Part shown: in pieces, positions 31,101-39,785 of the stretch
How positions within the stretch are numbered: the first letter of the stretch is position 1
Layout of the letters: every line of letters begins with the position of its first letter
Origin: Trifolium pratense
Taxonomy: Eukaryota > Streptophyta > Magnoliopsida > Fabales > Fabaceae
Assembly (NCBI RefSeq): GCF_020283565.1
Contig: NC_060059.1
Span: forward strand, 52,271,157-52,335,156
Reading direction: 5' to 3'
Length of the DNA: 64,000 nt
The notes under the pieces: model-generated
What the model was told of the DNA's origin: nothing
The model's input: the letters and a program-made list of their open reading frames with translations, nothing else
Databases searched by the model: none
Program-made: the position numbers and the translations under genes

Positions 31101-33857
31101 TTGGCAATGGAACCTTTCCCAAAACTCGACCTCTTACCTCATCAAGGTCTTTATTCAGCCCAGCGAGAAACATGAACACACGATCATTCTCTTGCCTCTT
31201 TAGAAATAAAACACTATCTTCTGCGCATTTCCAATTGTCATCATAACAAAGATCCAACTCTTGCCACAAGGTCAGCAACTCATTGTAATAAGTAGTTACA
31301 TTCCGGTCACCTTGCTTAGCATGCCATAATCGTGACTTTAAACCAAAGATTTGAGAGGCGTTTTGGATATCAGAGTATGTTTCCTTAACAGCTTCCCACA
31401 CATCCTTTGCTGAAGGCAAAAACATGTAAGGCTTGCCTATGCCAGGTTCCATAGTGCTTACTAACCAGGCAATAATCATGGAGTTTTCAGACTTCCATTG
31501 TTGGTGAAGTGGGTCTCCTTGTGCCGGTTCAGCGAAATCACCCGTCAAAAAACCAAGTCTTCCTTTGCCATCCAATACCAATCGAACAGTTTGGGCCCAT
31601 TGATTATAGTTATTCCCGTTCATCTTAGGAATATCGACCTTGAGGGAGGAACCCTCCTTGTCTTTGAAGCCTGTGTTGAAATCTCTGTCACCATAAACAG
31701 GTTTATTCTTGTTTTCGTTGTTTCCGCCATTACCGCTACTGGTAGCGATAAAGTCTGGTATCTTTCCGAAGTCTGGTATCCCACCACCACGGCCACCACC
31801 GTCTCCGCGGCCAGCTCCTTCTACGCGGCCACCTCCTCCGTTTCCGCGGCCAGCACTTGCAGGTTGGCCATCGTTATTGACCGAGGATCCGGTATAGGCC
31901 TGGCCTAGGGAAGGCCACTTGTTGTGGTCGGCCATGAGAGGCTAAACGGGTATGGGAATGGGTCGGGTAAAATAACGGGTCGAACAGAAATATGAGAGAA
32001 TGCTTTACAGTAGCACTCTAACCCTAACCCTAACCTAGGTCTCGTGATACCATGTTAAAAATATGAGAGAATGCTTTTTTTTTTTTATTCCTCAGCTCAA
32101 GGCTGGTATTTATAATAAAAGTACAACTGGCTATCTCCTTGATTTTAGGAGAAATAAAAGGAAATAATGATATGTTTAAAATAACAAATTAGGAAACTAA
32201 ATATATTCCAACATTTACAATCACTAATGTGTTTATATAGGCTATTCTAACCTAATGGGCTCATGGGCCAAATACAAATTACTAATAGAAGATTACTCCT
32301 AATAATAGAATATTTACTATTTATTTACAACAATACATAAACTTAAAAACAAAATAACTAAGGGGCAAAACCCGCAACTATAAAGAATCTATAATTCAAC
32401 CAGGAACTATGCTTACAGCTAGAGTATAAACTATAAAGCTCTGAAATTTTAATAGAATGTTGTATGCAGTACAACAGATGATAAAACAATAGGCATACCC
32501 TCTCTTGTTTTATCATGGTTACTGCAGAACACTTCTGAAAACGCGAACGGTAATAAGAGTACCATACCTCCAACTACGAGTAATAATCCTGTGATCCACC
32601 AGAAGTTAGCATACATCCACAAAATAAGGATACCAAAGAGCCCTACAACAAAAATCCCAGGAGTATAGCTCAAGTATTGGACAGCAACCCCAGCAGCAAC
32701 CTGAAGCATTCAATTGAATTTGAAATCATCACACCATTAAACGATAAGCTAATAGGCACGCTTTGAAAAACGGTATCTTACTTAAGTAGGCAATAATAAT
32801 TACTCAAATAACAGCCAGAAAAAAATCATAAATTGAATATAGGTATAATGATAGAGATCAAAACCAGAAACAGCAGCAAAAAATGAATACATACCATGCT
32901 AACAAGCACATAAGCCACGCAATACATAGAAGTGAGACTAAGAAAGCTCCATATTATTAGCAGTAGCATCACTGAACCAAATCTAATGAAAGACTGAAAC
33001 CCCCTTATAGCAGAATCCTTCCAAAAAAATCAATGATAACTTAAGCAAGCTCCCCAATTTTCAGCAACCCCTACACACCATAGGCCAGTGGCGTTCAACA
33101 AACATCGAAGTTCTGTCTCTACAACAAACCACCATAGTTCGAGCATGCCAACCGGCATCTTTTCGCGACCTAACCCATTGCCAAACTTGATTAAACAACC
33201 CTATGTCCTCCATCACCATTACCTCTTCAGATTCCACCTCAAAAAACTTGATGAAAGTGAAACCTCACTCCTAAGACCAAAACTAAAACATCATCAAAAG
33301 CTATTGATAACCATCACCATAAATTATTCCAACACCATAAATAAAAGACACAAATTTCACACGTTTCACAAGTAAAAATAACTCAAACTCCAAAAAGAAA
33401 AAAGATGTAAAATGGATCAAAAGAGAACATTGTGCAAGTCCATGATAACACTAAAAACCATGACGTTCAAAAGTGAAGTAAATTGCTTCCAAAAAAAATA
33501 ACAACTATTCACAAAAGCCTCAAAAACCAAACAAAACAAAGCAACATAGTAGATAAAAACCCTTCCTTTTTTCACAAAACACAAAGTGATTCTTCGACTT
33601 TTTAACGACCCCACTTAACAAGTATTGCTTGTTTAAAGCTTGTAAGTGCTCAAACTAACAACACGAAAAAAATTATCAAAAAGCTATCAGGTTCGAATTC
33701 AACCACCTCACCCAAGTAAATTCAAAGAAACAATTCGATAGAATCAGAAATTGATGTAAAAAAATTGTTTTAGCTGTTAGATAATAGTTTGAGCTTCTAC
33801 CAAACAAACAATAGTCATAGAATCAATAGAGAACTTACTTCTTTCAAGATTCACCAT
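22166..33857 (-). CDS. Multi-pass membrane protein gene, intron split by a 9.4-kb retrotransposon nest (inferred model)
   Basis: Four coding exons fit by splice sites and phase: 33839-33857, 32895-32971, 32568-32700 and 22166-22698. They total 762 nt and give 253 residues. The first three encode MVNLER followed by hydrophobic helices (about residues 8-76, with VAVQYLSYTPG and LILWMYANFWW). The last encodes three or four further membrane segments and a basic tail (FLLKHIKRSKRNRL). The donor at 32567 and acceptor at 22699 are both phase 1. Without the insertion the intron would be about 463 bp. I do not recognise the family. The N-terminal exons alone may belong to a longer protein whose remaining exons are lost, so the join to 22166-22698 is an inference. 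A GC-richer stretch at about 34240-34560 could be the 5' UTR exon. Confidence 0.5.
22932..23092 (-). repeat. 3' LTR of outer Copia element
   Basis: 161 bp with TG...CA ends. It matches the split 5' LTR (27032-27078 plus 32219-32332) without any difference I can see. Confidence 0.95.
23100..26744 (-). CDS. Copia pol polyprotein lacking gag
   Basis: An uninterrupted 1214-codon frame. In order: aspartic protease (LDSGATDHM, about residue 76), pre-integrase region (YHRRLGHPSF), integrase core (RSDN, then QQNGIAERKNRHL), reverse transcriptase (KARLVAKGFTQ, YVDDIIVTG near 896) and RNase H (TDADYAG, SSAEAEFRAM). There is no gag domain or CCHC zinc knuckle; the frame starts just upstream of the protease. 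The first integrase catalytic position, normally Asp in the H-[ST]-D-x-W-G-P block, is Asn274 here (HTNVWGP, codon AAT). The stop codon abuts the polypurine tract. The frame is open but the element should be unable to form particles or integrate with its own enzyme. Confidence 0.95.
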   Translation of the reverse strand: MTSVNMSKKGFVPLNQDEIKRLKSFLSELETPTTVTTSLAYSGMFPFPLSLGKSQFSVGFNASDTPYKYNQYWILDSGATDHMTPLPTQFSTYSPCLNNKKISTADGTLLTVAGQGDIQISPSIILRNVLHIPKLSTSLISIQKLTKNLSCNAIFYDNACVFQDKHSGRTIGNAREWNGLYYLDNQNLPPNPLNNNNSLFSESIKTNRDKVFLYHRRLGHPSFRVMKQIFPSFFKNLDVESLCCEVCELAKHKRASFPVSNKVSTSPFYLIHTNVWGPSNVPNISGARWFVTFIDDCTRVTWVYLLRQKSEVTSVFLHFFSLVKNQFGVSIKRVRSDNAKDYFNQRLNSFCQKEGIIHESSCVKTPQQNGIAERKNRHLLDQTRAILFQNKVPKKYWGEAVLTASYLINRLPSSVLASKTPMDVLSSFYPDVSTSCNLIPRIFGCKSFVHIHSDGRGKLDPRALKCVFIGYSSTQKGYKCYHPPSHKFFVSRDVTFHEHESYFIQTHLQGESTSKEDESLILPDLNFGPEVEAETRGDNVETEIDLENIETKVDNVETEIDYEKDENVGVDVRYGKNLVYTRKKTIPESTHIHESDPILHEVTFLDPSNSSDSISEFSHTQEPESSSTIQREPESILIKHKNPKSREITPVDSKDLHLPIAHRKNTRTCTNKPLYPLSNYLCFEQLSTTHKAFLTSLNTTTIPTSLSEALSDRKWKQAMDLEMEALDKNNTWELVSLPNGKKPVGCKWVYTVKYKADGSIERYKARLVAKGFTQTYGIDYSETFAPVAKMNTVRVILSLAANYNWNLQQFDVKNAFLHGELEEEIYMDVPPGYREDIAANTVCKLKKALYGLKQSPRAWFGRFTKVMVGLGFKQSQGDHTLFVKHSKSGGVTVLLVYVDDIIVTGDNEEEQQMLSQHLAKEFEIKTLGKLKYFLGIEVAHSKKGIFISQQKYITDLLQETGKTACKPACTPIDPNIKLGNAEEDVAVNKERYQRLVGKLIYLSHTRPDVAFAVSLVSQFMHQPKEIHLQAALRIVQYLKGTPGRGILFERNGSVGLEAYTDADYAGSIVDRRSTTGYCTFLGGNLVTWKSKKQSVVSRSSAEAEFRAMAQGICELLWLKSILEDLRIKSDEPMKLYCDNKSAISIAHNPVQHDRTKHIEVDRHFIKEKLDSGLICTPYVSSQGNLADLLTKGLNGNNFERIVSKLGMINIHSPA
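27079..27239 (-). repeat. 3' LTR of inner Copia element
   Basis: 161 bp, TG...CA, preceded on the minus strand by the polypurine tract. Confidence 0.96.
27240..27249 (-). promoter_or_regulatory. Polypurine tract of inner Copia element
   Basis: On the minus strand TGAGGGGGGG directly precedes the 3' LTR. Its first three bases are the gag-pol stop codon, so the frame ends exactly where plus-strand priming should begin. Confidence 0.85.
27247..31935 (-). CDS. Copia gag-pol polyprotein, full length
   Basis: An intact 1562-codon frame. A Gly-rich N-terminus (residues 1-60) precedes a gag region (about 90-300; NYNQWAQTVRLVLDGKG, LWQELDLCYD). A zinc knuckle CDYC-x4-H-x4-C lies near 330 and the protease LVDSGASDHM-type motif (VDSGASDHMTG) near 423. 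The integrase has catalytic Asp in HSDVWGP, Asp in RSDNGKEY and Glu in GVAERKNRH. Reverse transcriptase (KARLVAKGFTQ, YVDDIVLTG near 1244) and RNase H (TDADWAGS, SSAEAEFRAM, SDSKAAISIAHN) follow. All catalytic positions I checked are present. The start is the first ATG after a short leader. The polymerase region is close to that of the outer element, so both belong to related Copia lineages. Confidence 0.97.
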   Translation of the reverse strand: MADHNKWPSLGQAYTGSSVNNDGQPASAGRGNGGGGRVEGAGRGDGGGRGGGIPDFGKIPDFIATSSGNGGNNENKNKPVYGDRDFNTGFKDKEGSSLKVDIPKMNGNNYNQWAQTVRLVLDGKGRLGFLTGDFAEPAQGDPLHQQWKSENSMIIAWLVSTMEPGIGKPYMFLPSAKDVWEAVKETYSDIQNASQIFGLKSRLWHAKQGDRNVTTYYNELLTLWQELDLCYDDNWKCAEDSVLFLKRQENDRVFMFLAGLNKDLDEVRGRVLGKVPLPTLRETFAEIKREEARQGIMMGKTPRISESEGSALATRNPYEGKKPDEVPRCDYCNREWHTREECWKLKGKPPNWTPNWKKKKGGRAFQASNSDQGQQSTSTQGPFTTEQLEKLFKLLESQTPSCSVATKGNSVFLSVSPNHTWIVDSGASDHMTGESALFSSYSPCAGNQKIKVADGSFSAIAGKGSVVLSPMLTLKNVLHVPNLSCSLMSVSKLAQDINCQTNFFRSHCVFQDLNSGKMIGSAEESGGLYYFDIGSASQLPSETISSCFESFSVLNNHDDNIMLWHLRLGHPSFPYLKHLFPKLFRNKDISLFKCEACEFAKHHRSHFAIQPYKPSKPFSIIHSDVWGPNRTSTLSLKKWFITFIDDHSRVCWVYLLKGKSDVCQAVKDFCTMVQNQYQTNIQVFRSDNGKEYFNANLSDFFLKNGIIHQSSCPNTPQQNGVAERKNRHLLEVARALLFSSKVPNYLWGEAVLTAAYLINRMPSKVLNFQTPIDTFKECFPSTRVSNDLILKIFGCTAFVHEHKNVGKLEPRAIKCVFVGYSPTQKGYKCFDPKNKKMYVTMDVTFFENKYFFDDTHLQGGNLKEDSFQTEDMSFFNNLSLPESESSKTYSFAPTENGHDSLSEPTPVMSKELGESEPTFSHEENHENFQSNNDDLIEMPQSSESSKENRFEAENNIWKGKVFVRKNHKGSDESTSQQCHESEPGNDQPPKNRKGKSISVSESRILYPDIDDPVAVRKPVRSCTKHPLSNFISYSKLSSSFSAFTSKLSSVEIPKNVQVALEVPKWREAVLEEMKALEKNKTWSIMTLPDGKKTVGCKWVFTVKYNSDGSIERYKARLVAKGFTQTYGIDYSETFAPVAKLNTVRILLSVAANLDWPLHQLDVKNAFLNGDLEEEVYMDIPPGFEDRFGSNVCKLNRSLYGLKQSPRAWFEKFTQSMKKQGYVQGQADHTLFTKFSQDGKVAVLIVYVDDIVLTGNDTVEMGRVKEKLAADFEIKDLGSMRYFLGMEVARSKDGIVVSQQKYIIDLLKETGMSGCRPADTPMDPNAKLWEKGNVPVDTGRYQRLVGKLIYLSHTRPDIAFSVSVVSQFMHSPFEEHLEAVYRILRYLKATPGKGLFFRKTNERNVSIFTDADWAGSITDRRSTSGYCAYVWGNLVTWRSKKQGVVARSSAEAEFRAMAQGICEGLWIHRVLEELKMKIELPLKLYSDSKAAISIAHNPVQHDRTKHIEIDRHFIKEKLDAGIICLPFVTSSQQTADILTKSLARPTFEHLIGKLGMTDIYAST
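32041..32052 (-). promoter_or_regulatory. Primer-binding site of inner Copia element
   Basis: TGGTATCACGAG on the minus strand, directly after the 5' LTR. The first eight bases match the initiator tRNA-Met 3' end complement (TGGTATCA). Confidence 0.85.
32053..32213 (-). repeat. 5' LTR of inner Copia element
   Basis: 161 bp and apparently identical to 27079-27239. Confidence 0.96.
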
Positions 33858-33878
33858 TAACTTTAGTTCTAGCTGAAT

Positions 33879-34955
33879 CTGCAAAGGAAATTGTTAGTTG
33901 AAAAATCAAATTTGGGGGAAAAGCATCAAATAGCACAACTTATATACCAAAAACTTAAATCAGCACAACCAACAATCAAAACAGCGACCTTAAAAGAGAA
34001 TGATTGTTAAGCGAAACATACCTAGTATGCACAAATAGGTCGGACATAAACTCCTCAGCAAAAACAGGCCAAACATAAGAAATACGAGAGTAATGAATAC
34101 ACAATAAAACTGGAAAAATTAGTAATAAAAAAAAAAAAAGAAGAACAAATCAGATCACAACAAACCAATGAAACAAATCTGGCAAGAACCTGTAGAATGA
34201 AACAGGGAAAAAACAATAAATATTCAATTGGGATTTAGATTAATGAAGAAATCAAACCTACCAGCCATTTGAGAGAATACAAAAACGAAAAGGAAACCTT
34301 CTGCCAAATCCTTTTCTGCAAAATTGAAAGCCTGCATCTGACACAAATGAAAAGTTTACTGACAAACTCCTTTCCGCCAAATCCAGACGAACTAAAAAGG
34401 ATCGGCCGAAAAAGCTTACAAAATCCAGACGAAAAGGCAACGAAGGAGACCAGAGGAGAGTCGACGCGAGCGTGAACGCCACGCAGCGGGTTGGAGTTGA
34501 AATGAAGCGTGAAAGCCACGGACGACAGGAGGACTCGAAATTCCCATTCGGTTCAATTCCCTTGTAAGAATTATTGATAATGGAACCAAAGTTATCCATG
34601 CCGCATGTTTTGCCATACTTTCACAAAGCATTTGCACTTGTATAACTATTTGAAGGAGCCAATTTTGTAGAAAATTGGAGAACTGGTTAAACATCAATTT
34701 CTTACGATCCAACCACAAAACATTAATATAAACGCAAACTGCAAGACATACGTATTTTCAATATATTCATTTTCAAGGTTATATTCAAGCCAAGACATGT
34801 TACCTAGGCTAAAGACTTTTGCCCAATAATCCTGCTTGATGATTGGGTACCAGAGTTCATTTGCTTGATCACAACTCTTAAGACATGCAAAATAGATTTT
34901 GATCCCTGTTAGCAACGAGGACAATTATCGTCATCTATTAGTGACTCGTACTCTT
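33879..34955. other. Upstream region of the membrane-protein gene
   Basis: Apart from a possible 5' UTR exon on the minus strand (about 34240-34560, GC-richer, with several short overlapping frames), I see no supported gene. The second segmental-duplication block begins about 400 bp further right. Confidence 0.45.
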
Positions 34956-35040
34956 CATTCAACTACACCCTGGTTAAAAGGGTCCAAATTTGATCCAAAT
35001 ATTCATTGACAGTCCCTGTTTGCCTTAAACTGACATAGGA

Positions 35041-35259
35041 TCATCGATATGAATCATCATAAACATTCCAAAATCTTTCTGAGATGGCTCTTCCATCAAT
35101 AGTTGTCAAGCAAAACAAATTGTTCACATTTGGAGAGCTATTCCTCAAATATTTTTCACCATTTAATCTAGGGAAATATACCTTTGTGAGCCTATCAGAA
35201 AATGAAGAACTTGTGGAATACCAAAAGTCAAAGGTCCCTGTCGGTTGAGTTTCTTCCAT
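35041..35259 (-). other. Unrecognised ORF, partner of 525-797
   Basis: 72 codons, closely similar to the ORF in the other duplicate but shorter. The upstream part of that frame is interrupted here by a TAG. Two residues (a YS repeat) are missing relative to copy A. No known domain is seen. Confidence 0.3.
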
Positions 35260-36388
35260 TGTGAATGAACCTATGAGATCCTAAAATTTCTCTATAATTT
35301 CCGTGCCCAAATAACAAGGTTAAGAACATAACCTTGATCAACCAGATAATTTGAATCATTAATCTTCTTGGTGAGACGTTCTTCCATCTCTCAAATTACA
35401 GTTTGATGGCTGGTGGAATCTGCCATCAACAAAACTAATCAAGCTCCTATTGGGTTAATTAATAAGGACAGAGAATAATATAGTAATGAACTTATTTAAT
35501 TGATCGATGAAGTTTTTTTTTTAAACATTCAAGCTCCCAATATTGAGAAGTCTAATAATATCAGTGATGCGGCTCAGGAATTCAAGGCTAATATCGAGAG
35601 TTTAAACACTAAAGCATGATCAGCTGGGTAAGAAAACCAATCTAGCCAATGCAGAAGAATAAAGAGAGGGAGTTGCTGAGAGTGATCGAATAGCTGATTC
35701 TAACTCTAAATATAAGGACAATGCTTTATATGCAACCTCAATGGGCCAATTCTTTTGTTAAGTTCTGCAACTGAAACTGAACCAAACAAATGACATCCTT
35801 TGCCACACCAGCACAAAAAATGTCAACTGACTAATGGAAATGGAAGAAATTACAACAAATGACACAAAAATAGCTTAAACAAATTACTACTGCATCAAAT
35901 TCAGAGTTTCAGACACAGAATAGTAGCAATCATTCACTCAACATAACCAAAGGTATATTCAGGCAAACAAGAAGAAAATATTTACAAAAAAGTAGAGGAT
36001 ATACCATTTTGAGAAATTGATGGAGTTGGAACCAGAAACTAGTTACTACTGTTAATACAAATCTAGGAGTTGTTTTTCTACTAGTAATAATAGGTACTTT
36101 GGCAAGAAAGCCATCTCTTCCTCTTTACTAGTGTATCATCAAATATTTCTTTGCCTTTTGTACACCAGAAAAATACTAAACAAATCCTATAGCCTAAAGT
36201 TTTCTTTTCCTTTTGTACACCAGAAAAATACTAAACTAATACTAAATATAGTAGCATCAATATGCCTCTATATTTGCCAGCATAGAAAATAGTTACGATT
36301 TGAACTAAATTAAACCTTATTTTCTAATTAGACTCTTCCAATGTCCAAATGGTTCCTTCATGCATGGAAATTCATTCAACCCATCACG

Positions 36389-38520
36389 CTAAACAACCCA
36401 CTTTTCCTCATCCATTTCAGGGACTACTACATCTACCCTCATTGTATGTGCATAATTCTTTTCAACCGGAGCCCCAGTCTGTGAAAATAGCTCAACAACT
36501 GCAGGCAACATACCATAGTACCTTTTCAACTCATTTACCAAAGGCTGATCTTGAACGTGATAGACATATACTGGAGGTACAAAATCATTTATTGTAGCCT
36601 CCTGCCAAGCATGCTGTCCATCCCTCATCTGGTGTTTGTATGCTTGACAATTTCGCACTCTATGCCCTTTAGGTCCCACCTGTACCTCTGGACAGTATCC
36701 ACAAGTTTGGACAGCATATGTCTCCATAAGTTTTGAAGCTCCTGTGCACATTTTCTTCCAGGCTTTCATGCCTCGGACAGCAACAGCTGCAAAGAAGCAC
36801 ACACATAGTTAGCCGAGTTGACTGGACAAAATGTATGTTGTGCAAATAATATAGAGTGACAGAAGAAAAAATATGTGTTCATTAACCTTGGATGTCATCA
36901 CAATGCATTTCCATAGAATTAGTGTCTTCATCCGATCTCTTTTTCTGATATGGAAGTCCATATTCGTCTATATCTTTTTCAAGGGAAATTTCTTTAGGAA
37001 ATCTTTTCTCAAAATCGATTATCCGACCAGCAACACAATAAACAGGAAAGGTCCTCCTCCTGGTAGGGTACTCAGGTATATCAACACCTGCCTGGATACA
37101 CAATTCAACAATTGCTGGAATTCGGTCCACTTGAAGCATTTCATTATGTGAAACAGCCCTCCCAATTCTATCATACAGATGAAATGATTCTACATGAGGC
37201 AGAACATGTTCAATACCTCCTTTGACCCAACTGTGTTCTTTGCTTGACAAGCTTCCTCTAACATTGCATGTTCTAATTTTATGTGGTGGATCACCAACAT
37301 GAACGTCTCCACATATGCTGCAAGGAATCCAAAATATCAACGAAGAATGTGTATATCCAAAAATCCCAATAAGTTTAAGAATCTATAGCTTAAAAAGTAA
37401 CTAAACGTTGAAATTCAATATGTATATCCCTATATTATAAGGAAATACCTAAAATATCCTTAATACAACATTAACAACATATTTTCTAAAGAATGAACAG
37501 GCAAGTTGGACTTCAAAATGCTGCAACGGTCAAAATAGTCTCTCATTTTTGCAAATCGGCAAATACACCCCTGAAACTGTAACAAGACATTCAAAATGAT
37601 CCATCTGCTAACTTATGTCTTAGAGACTATGACATAGCACGCTAACTAGACACATATTGCACAGTGATCCCACATCAGTGTGAGCATAACATATATCGTA
37701 TCATACGCCCTAACGGTATAAAAGTTAACATAGGGATTAATTTGACTGAAACTCCACCATTTCAAGTATGTATTTGCCAATTCTAAGAATTAGAGACAAT
37801 TTTGGCCTTACGAATTCCTATATGATCAATTTGCCTATTCACTCATTTTTCAGCAAACCGCTCTACTACAAACTTCCAATAGCAGCCAACCGGCAGCTCT
37901 TCTATGCCTCTATAGTGAACTATTGACTACCTATGAAGCACAGTCACTCCTCTGATTAGGCATGTCCTAATGTCGACACTGACGCTTATGATTACATTGA
38001 ATTATGTCATTTTCTCAAATCGTGTCGGGTGTTGGTGTCCGCATCTGTGCTTCATTACAAACTAATTATACTTGAATAAAAATTCTACATGTAACAAACA
38101 TACTAAAATCTCAAACAACAAAAATGAAAAAAAAATCAAAAGTTGAGAGTTATAACATTACCTGCATGTATAAATAGCGATATGATTAACAAGTCTAGAA
38201 ACACAAGACAATAATTGAGACCTAGCAGCATAAACTTCCTTAGCAACAGGAATCAATTTCTGAACCAATAAACCATTTTGACGAGATTGTAAAATAATCT
38301 CATCCACTTTTTGTCTCTCCTTTCTCTTCTTTCTACCTTCACGTTTTAGTTCATTGATACTTGTTACCAATGGTTTCCTCTCAAACTTTTTGAGTTTTCT
38401 TGGAATATTATCGCAAATTGACACAGTCGAGTATAAAACACGGAAAAGTGTGGTTGTATGTGTATGTGTGATTCTTTGAAGGAGAGAAGAACTAGTTGAT
38501 TGAATGAGTTTTGGAAGCAT
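36389..38520 (-). CDS. APO3: APO3-like organelle RNA-binding protein, copy B
   Basis: Exons 38162-38520, 36887-37317 and 36389-36786 have exactly the lengths of copy A (359, 431 and 398 nt) and give 395 residues. The same presequence-like N-terminus, basic linker and two APO motifs (Cys119/Cys122 and Cys292/Cys295) are present. Differences from copy A are scattered single residues, for example Gln for Pro in HVQDQPLV, Thr for Ala in SQTGAPVE and Asn for Lys in VNHIAIY. No frame damage is seen, so both copies may be functional. Intron 1 is shorter than in copy A because a MITE-bearing segment is missing. The promoter also differs, since copy A carries a 594-bp element upstream. It is the upstream neighbour, on the same strand, of the membrane-protein gene. 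Confidence 0.85.
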
Positions 38521-39289
38521 TGTTGAACATTGGATTTAGAAGAGGCTTTGAATGACGGAAAAACGGAAGAACGGAGTGAACTAAAGTTCGATTGCGTCTT
38601 TGCTATCAACTACGGCGGTGAAAGAAGGTTTGGAGGTTGACGATGGAGAGTTCAGCGGCGGCGGCGGAATCGAGCTCTACTATGGAGAATCGCGGCAATT
38701 GTGGGACTCGAGGGCGGTATGAAGTTGAAGTGAGGGCGCGCTCTGTTCGATACGGATTAAAAAAATAATGATTTTAATCTCAAATAATTTAGAGATTTTT
38801 AAAAAAGTTAAATTTATTTTGCGTTTGTTTATTATAATAAAAATCACTTTTTAAAATAAAATAATTTTTAGTTTGTTTGGATACAAATTATAAAAGTGGT
38901 TTTTTTAATTACAAATAACTTTATGCTTTTAACATTTATTTTCTCTCTTCTCTAAATTTTTATTATTATTTTATAAGCTGCTCTTAATAACTTCTTATTT
39001 TTAGCTATTTTTTTACTTTTTTTAGCTTCTGATTATTTTAAAAATTTATAACAAACAACAATTAAAAGTGATTTTTTTTATAAAAAAATGATTTTTTTTT
39101 CTAAAATAAGCTATAACAAACGGCTAGTCCCGACAAAAAAAACTAATTTAATCTCAATATTAAAATGTTAATTTTTTTGTGGTGTTACAAAAAGTAACGT
39201 AGATAAAGAAAAGAAAAAATAGAAAATATGTATATGCTAAGTTTCAAGCTTTATCTATTAAAATGAAGGACTCTAAATCAGGCGGGGCG

Positions 39290-39560
39290 CAAATTTAGTG
39301 GACAGAGTACTTCAAATGTGATCCCCTTTGTCATAAATTTTGCGCATATATTTTGTTACATAAGAACATGCATCAGAGTAATACTATCAATCTCGTACAG
39401 AGCATCTATAATGTGAAGGATGTCCATAACATAAACGTGCAAGGTATTATCTCGTTCAACATTGATCGGTTCAACAACTTTTTTTTTAACAATTCATCAA
39501 CTTCCGAACAATCACTCCCACAAACAATATTATTATAACCTTTGCTGTTTTTTTTCCCTT
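39290..39560 (-). pseudogene. Degenerate RNase H-like fragment, copy B
   Basis: Counterpart of 5540-5914. The minus strand retains KGYNNIVCGSDCSEVDELL, an RNase H-like strand with its conserved Asp, in a different frame from the rest. Stops and indels interrupt it. It preserves a part that copy A has lost, showing independent decay after duplication. Confidence 0.6.
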
Positions 39561-39785
39561 TTACTTTCATGTTATCGTGTTGACAGTTATTCAAGGAGAG
39601 AGTAAGTAAGGACAACCATCCAACAAAACTTGCTTCAACTAATGATCCTTCTTGTTGAGAACAAAAAAGTTAATAACTAAACCAAACAAGATAGAGTGAA
39701 GGTGATGGGGAAACAAATCCTGAGTTCTCAAAGAGACTGCATTTATCAAATACATCACCTCTTATCATTAACAAAAATAAGTCAT

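Larger units (their letters stand above)
27079..32213 (-). mobile_element. Inner Copia retrotransposon, apparently intact
   Basis: Two LTRs of 161 bp (27079-27239 and 32053-32213) appear identical, including a run of 12 T. The target duplication is TTTAC (27074-27078 and 32214-32218), lying inside the LTR of the outer element. On the minus strand the primer-binding site TGGTATCACGAG (32041-32052) follows the 5' LTR. A single full-length gag-pol frame fills the interior. The structure is complete enough for an autonomous element. Confidence 0.97.
22932..32332 (-). mobile_element. Outer Copia retrotransposon (gag-less)
   Basis: LTRs of 161 bp lie at 22932-23092 and at 27032-27078 joined to 32219-32332; the second is split by another element. 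The two copies look identical base for base. The target duplication is ATACA (22927-22931 and 32333-32337). On the minus strand the 5' LTR is followed by TGGCATCGGAGC, a diverged initiator-tRNA-Met primer site, and the 3' LTR is preceded by a purine tract at 23093-23102. Only about 290 bp separate the 5' LTR from the pol frame, too little for gag. That leader repeats CTGTTCA about five times. Confidence 0.95.
34956..39785. repeat. Segmental duplication, copy B
   Basis: Direct-orientation counterpart of 432-6362 with the same order of landmarks. It lacks about 390 bp found in copy A intron 1 (near 37690) and the TIR element in the promoter region (near 38725). Between about 38750 and 39240 the sequence is AT-rich and not obviously alignable to copy A. 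I see no gene in 35260-36388. Confidence 0.9.

Noticed and set aside
31498..31908. 136-codon plus-strand frame
   Set aside because: It is the antisense shadow of the Copia gag region; its Pro/Ser/Ala bias comes from the Gly-rich gag N-terminus.
31990..32040. Interstitial telomere repeat
   Set aside because: Only about three CCCTAA units are present and they lack the third A of the usual plant CCCTAAA repeat; they lie inside a retrotransposon leader.
33088..33375. 95-codon plus-strand frame
   Set aside because: It has no domain and a His/Asn/Lys bias, and lies opposite the introns of the proposed membrane-protein gene.
32568..33857. Assignment of the membrane exons to a plant J-domain (DnaJ) protein
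   Set aside because: The N-terminal membrane segments vaguely recall such a family, but no J domain or HPD motif is encoded anywhere in the window, so I did not name it.
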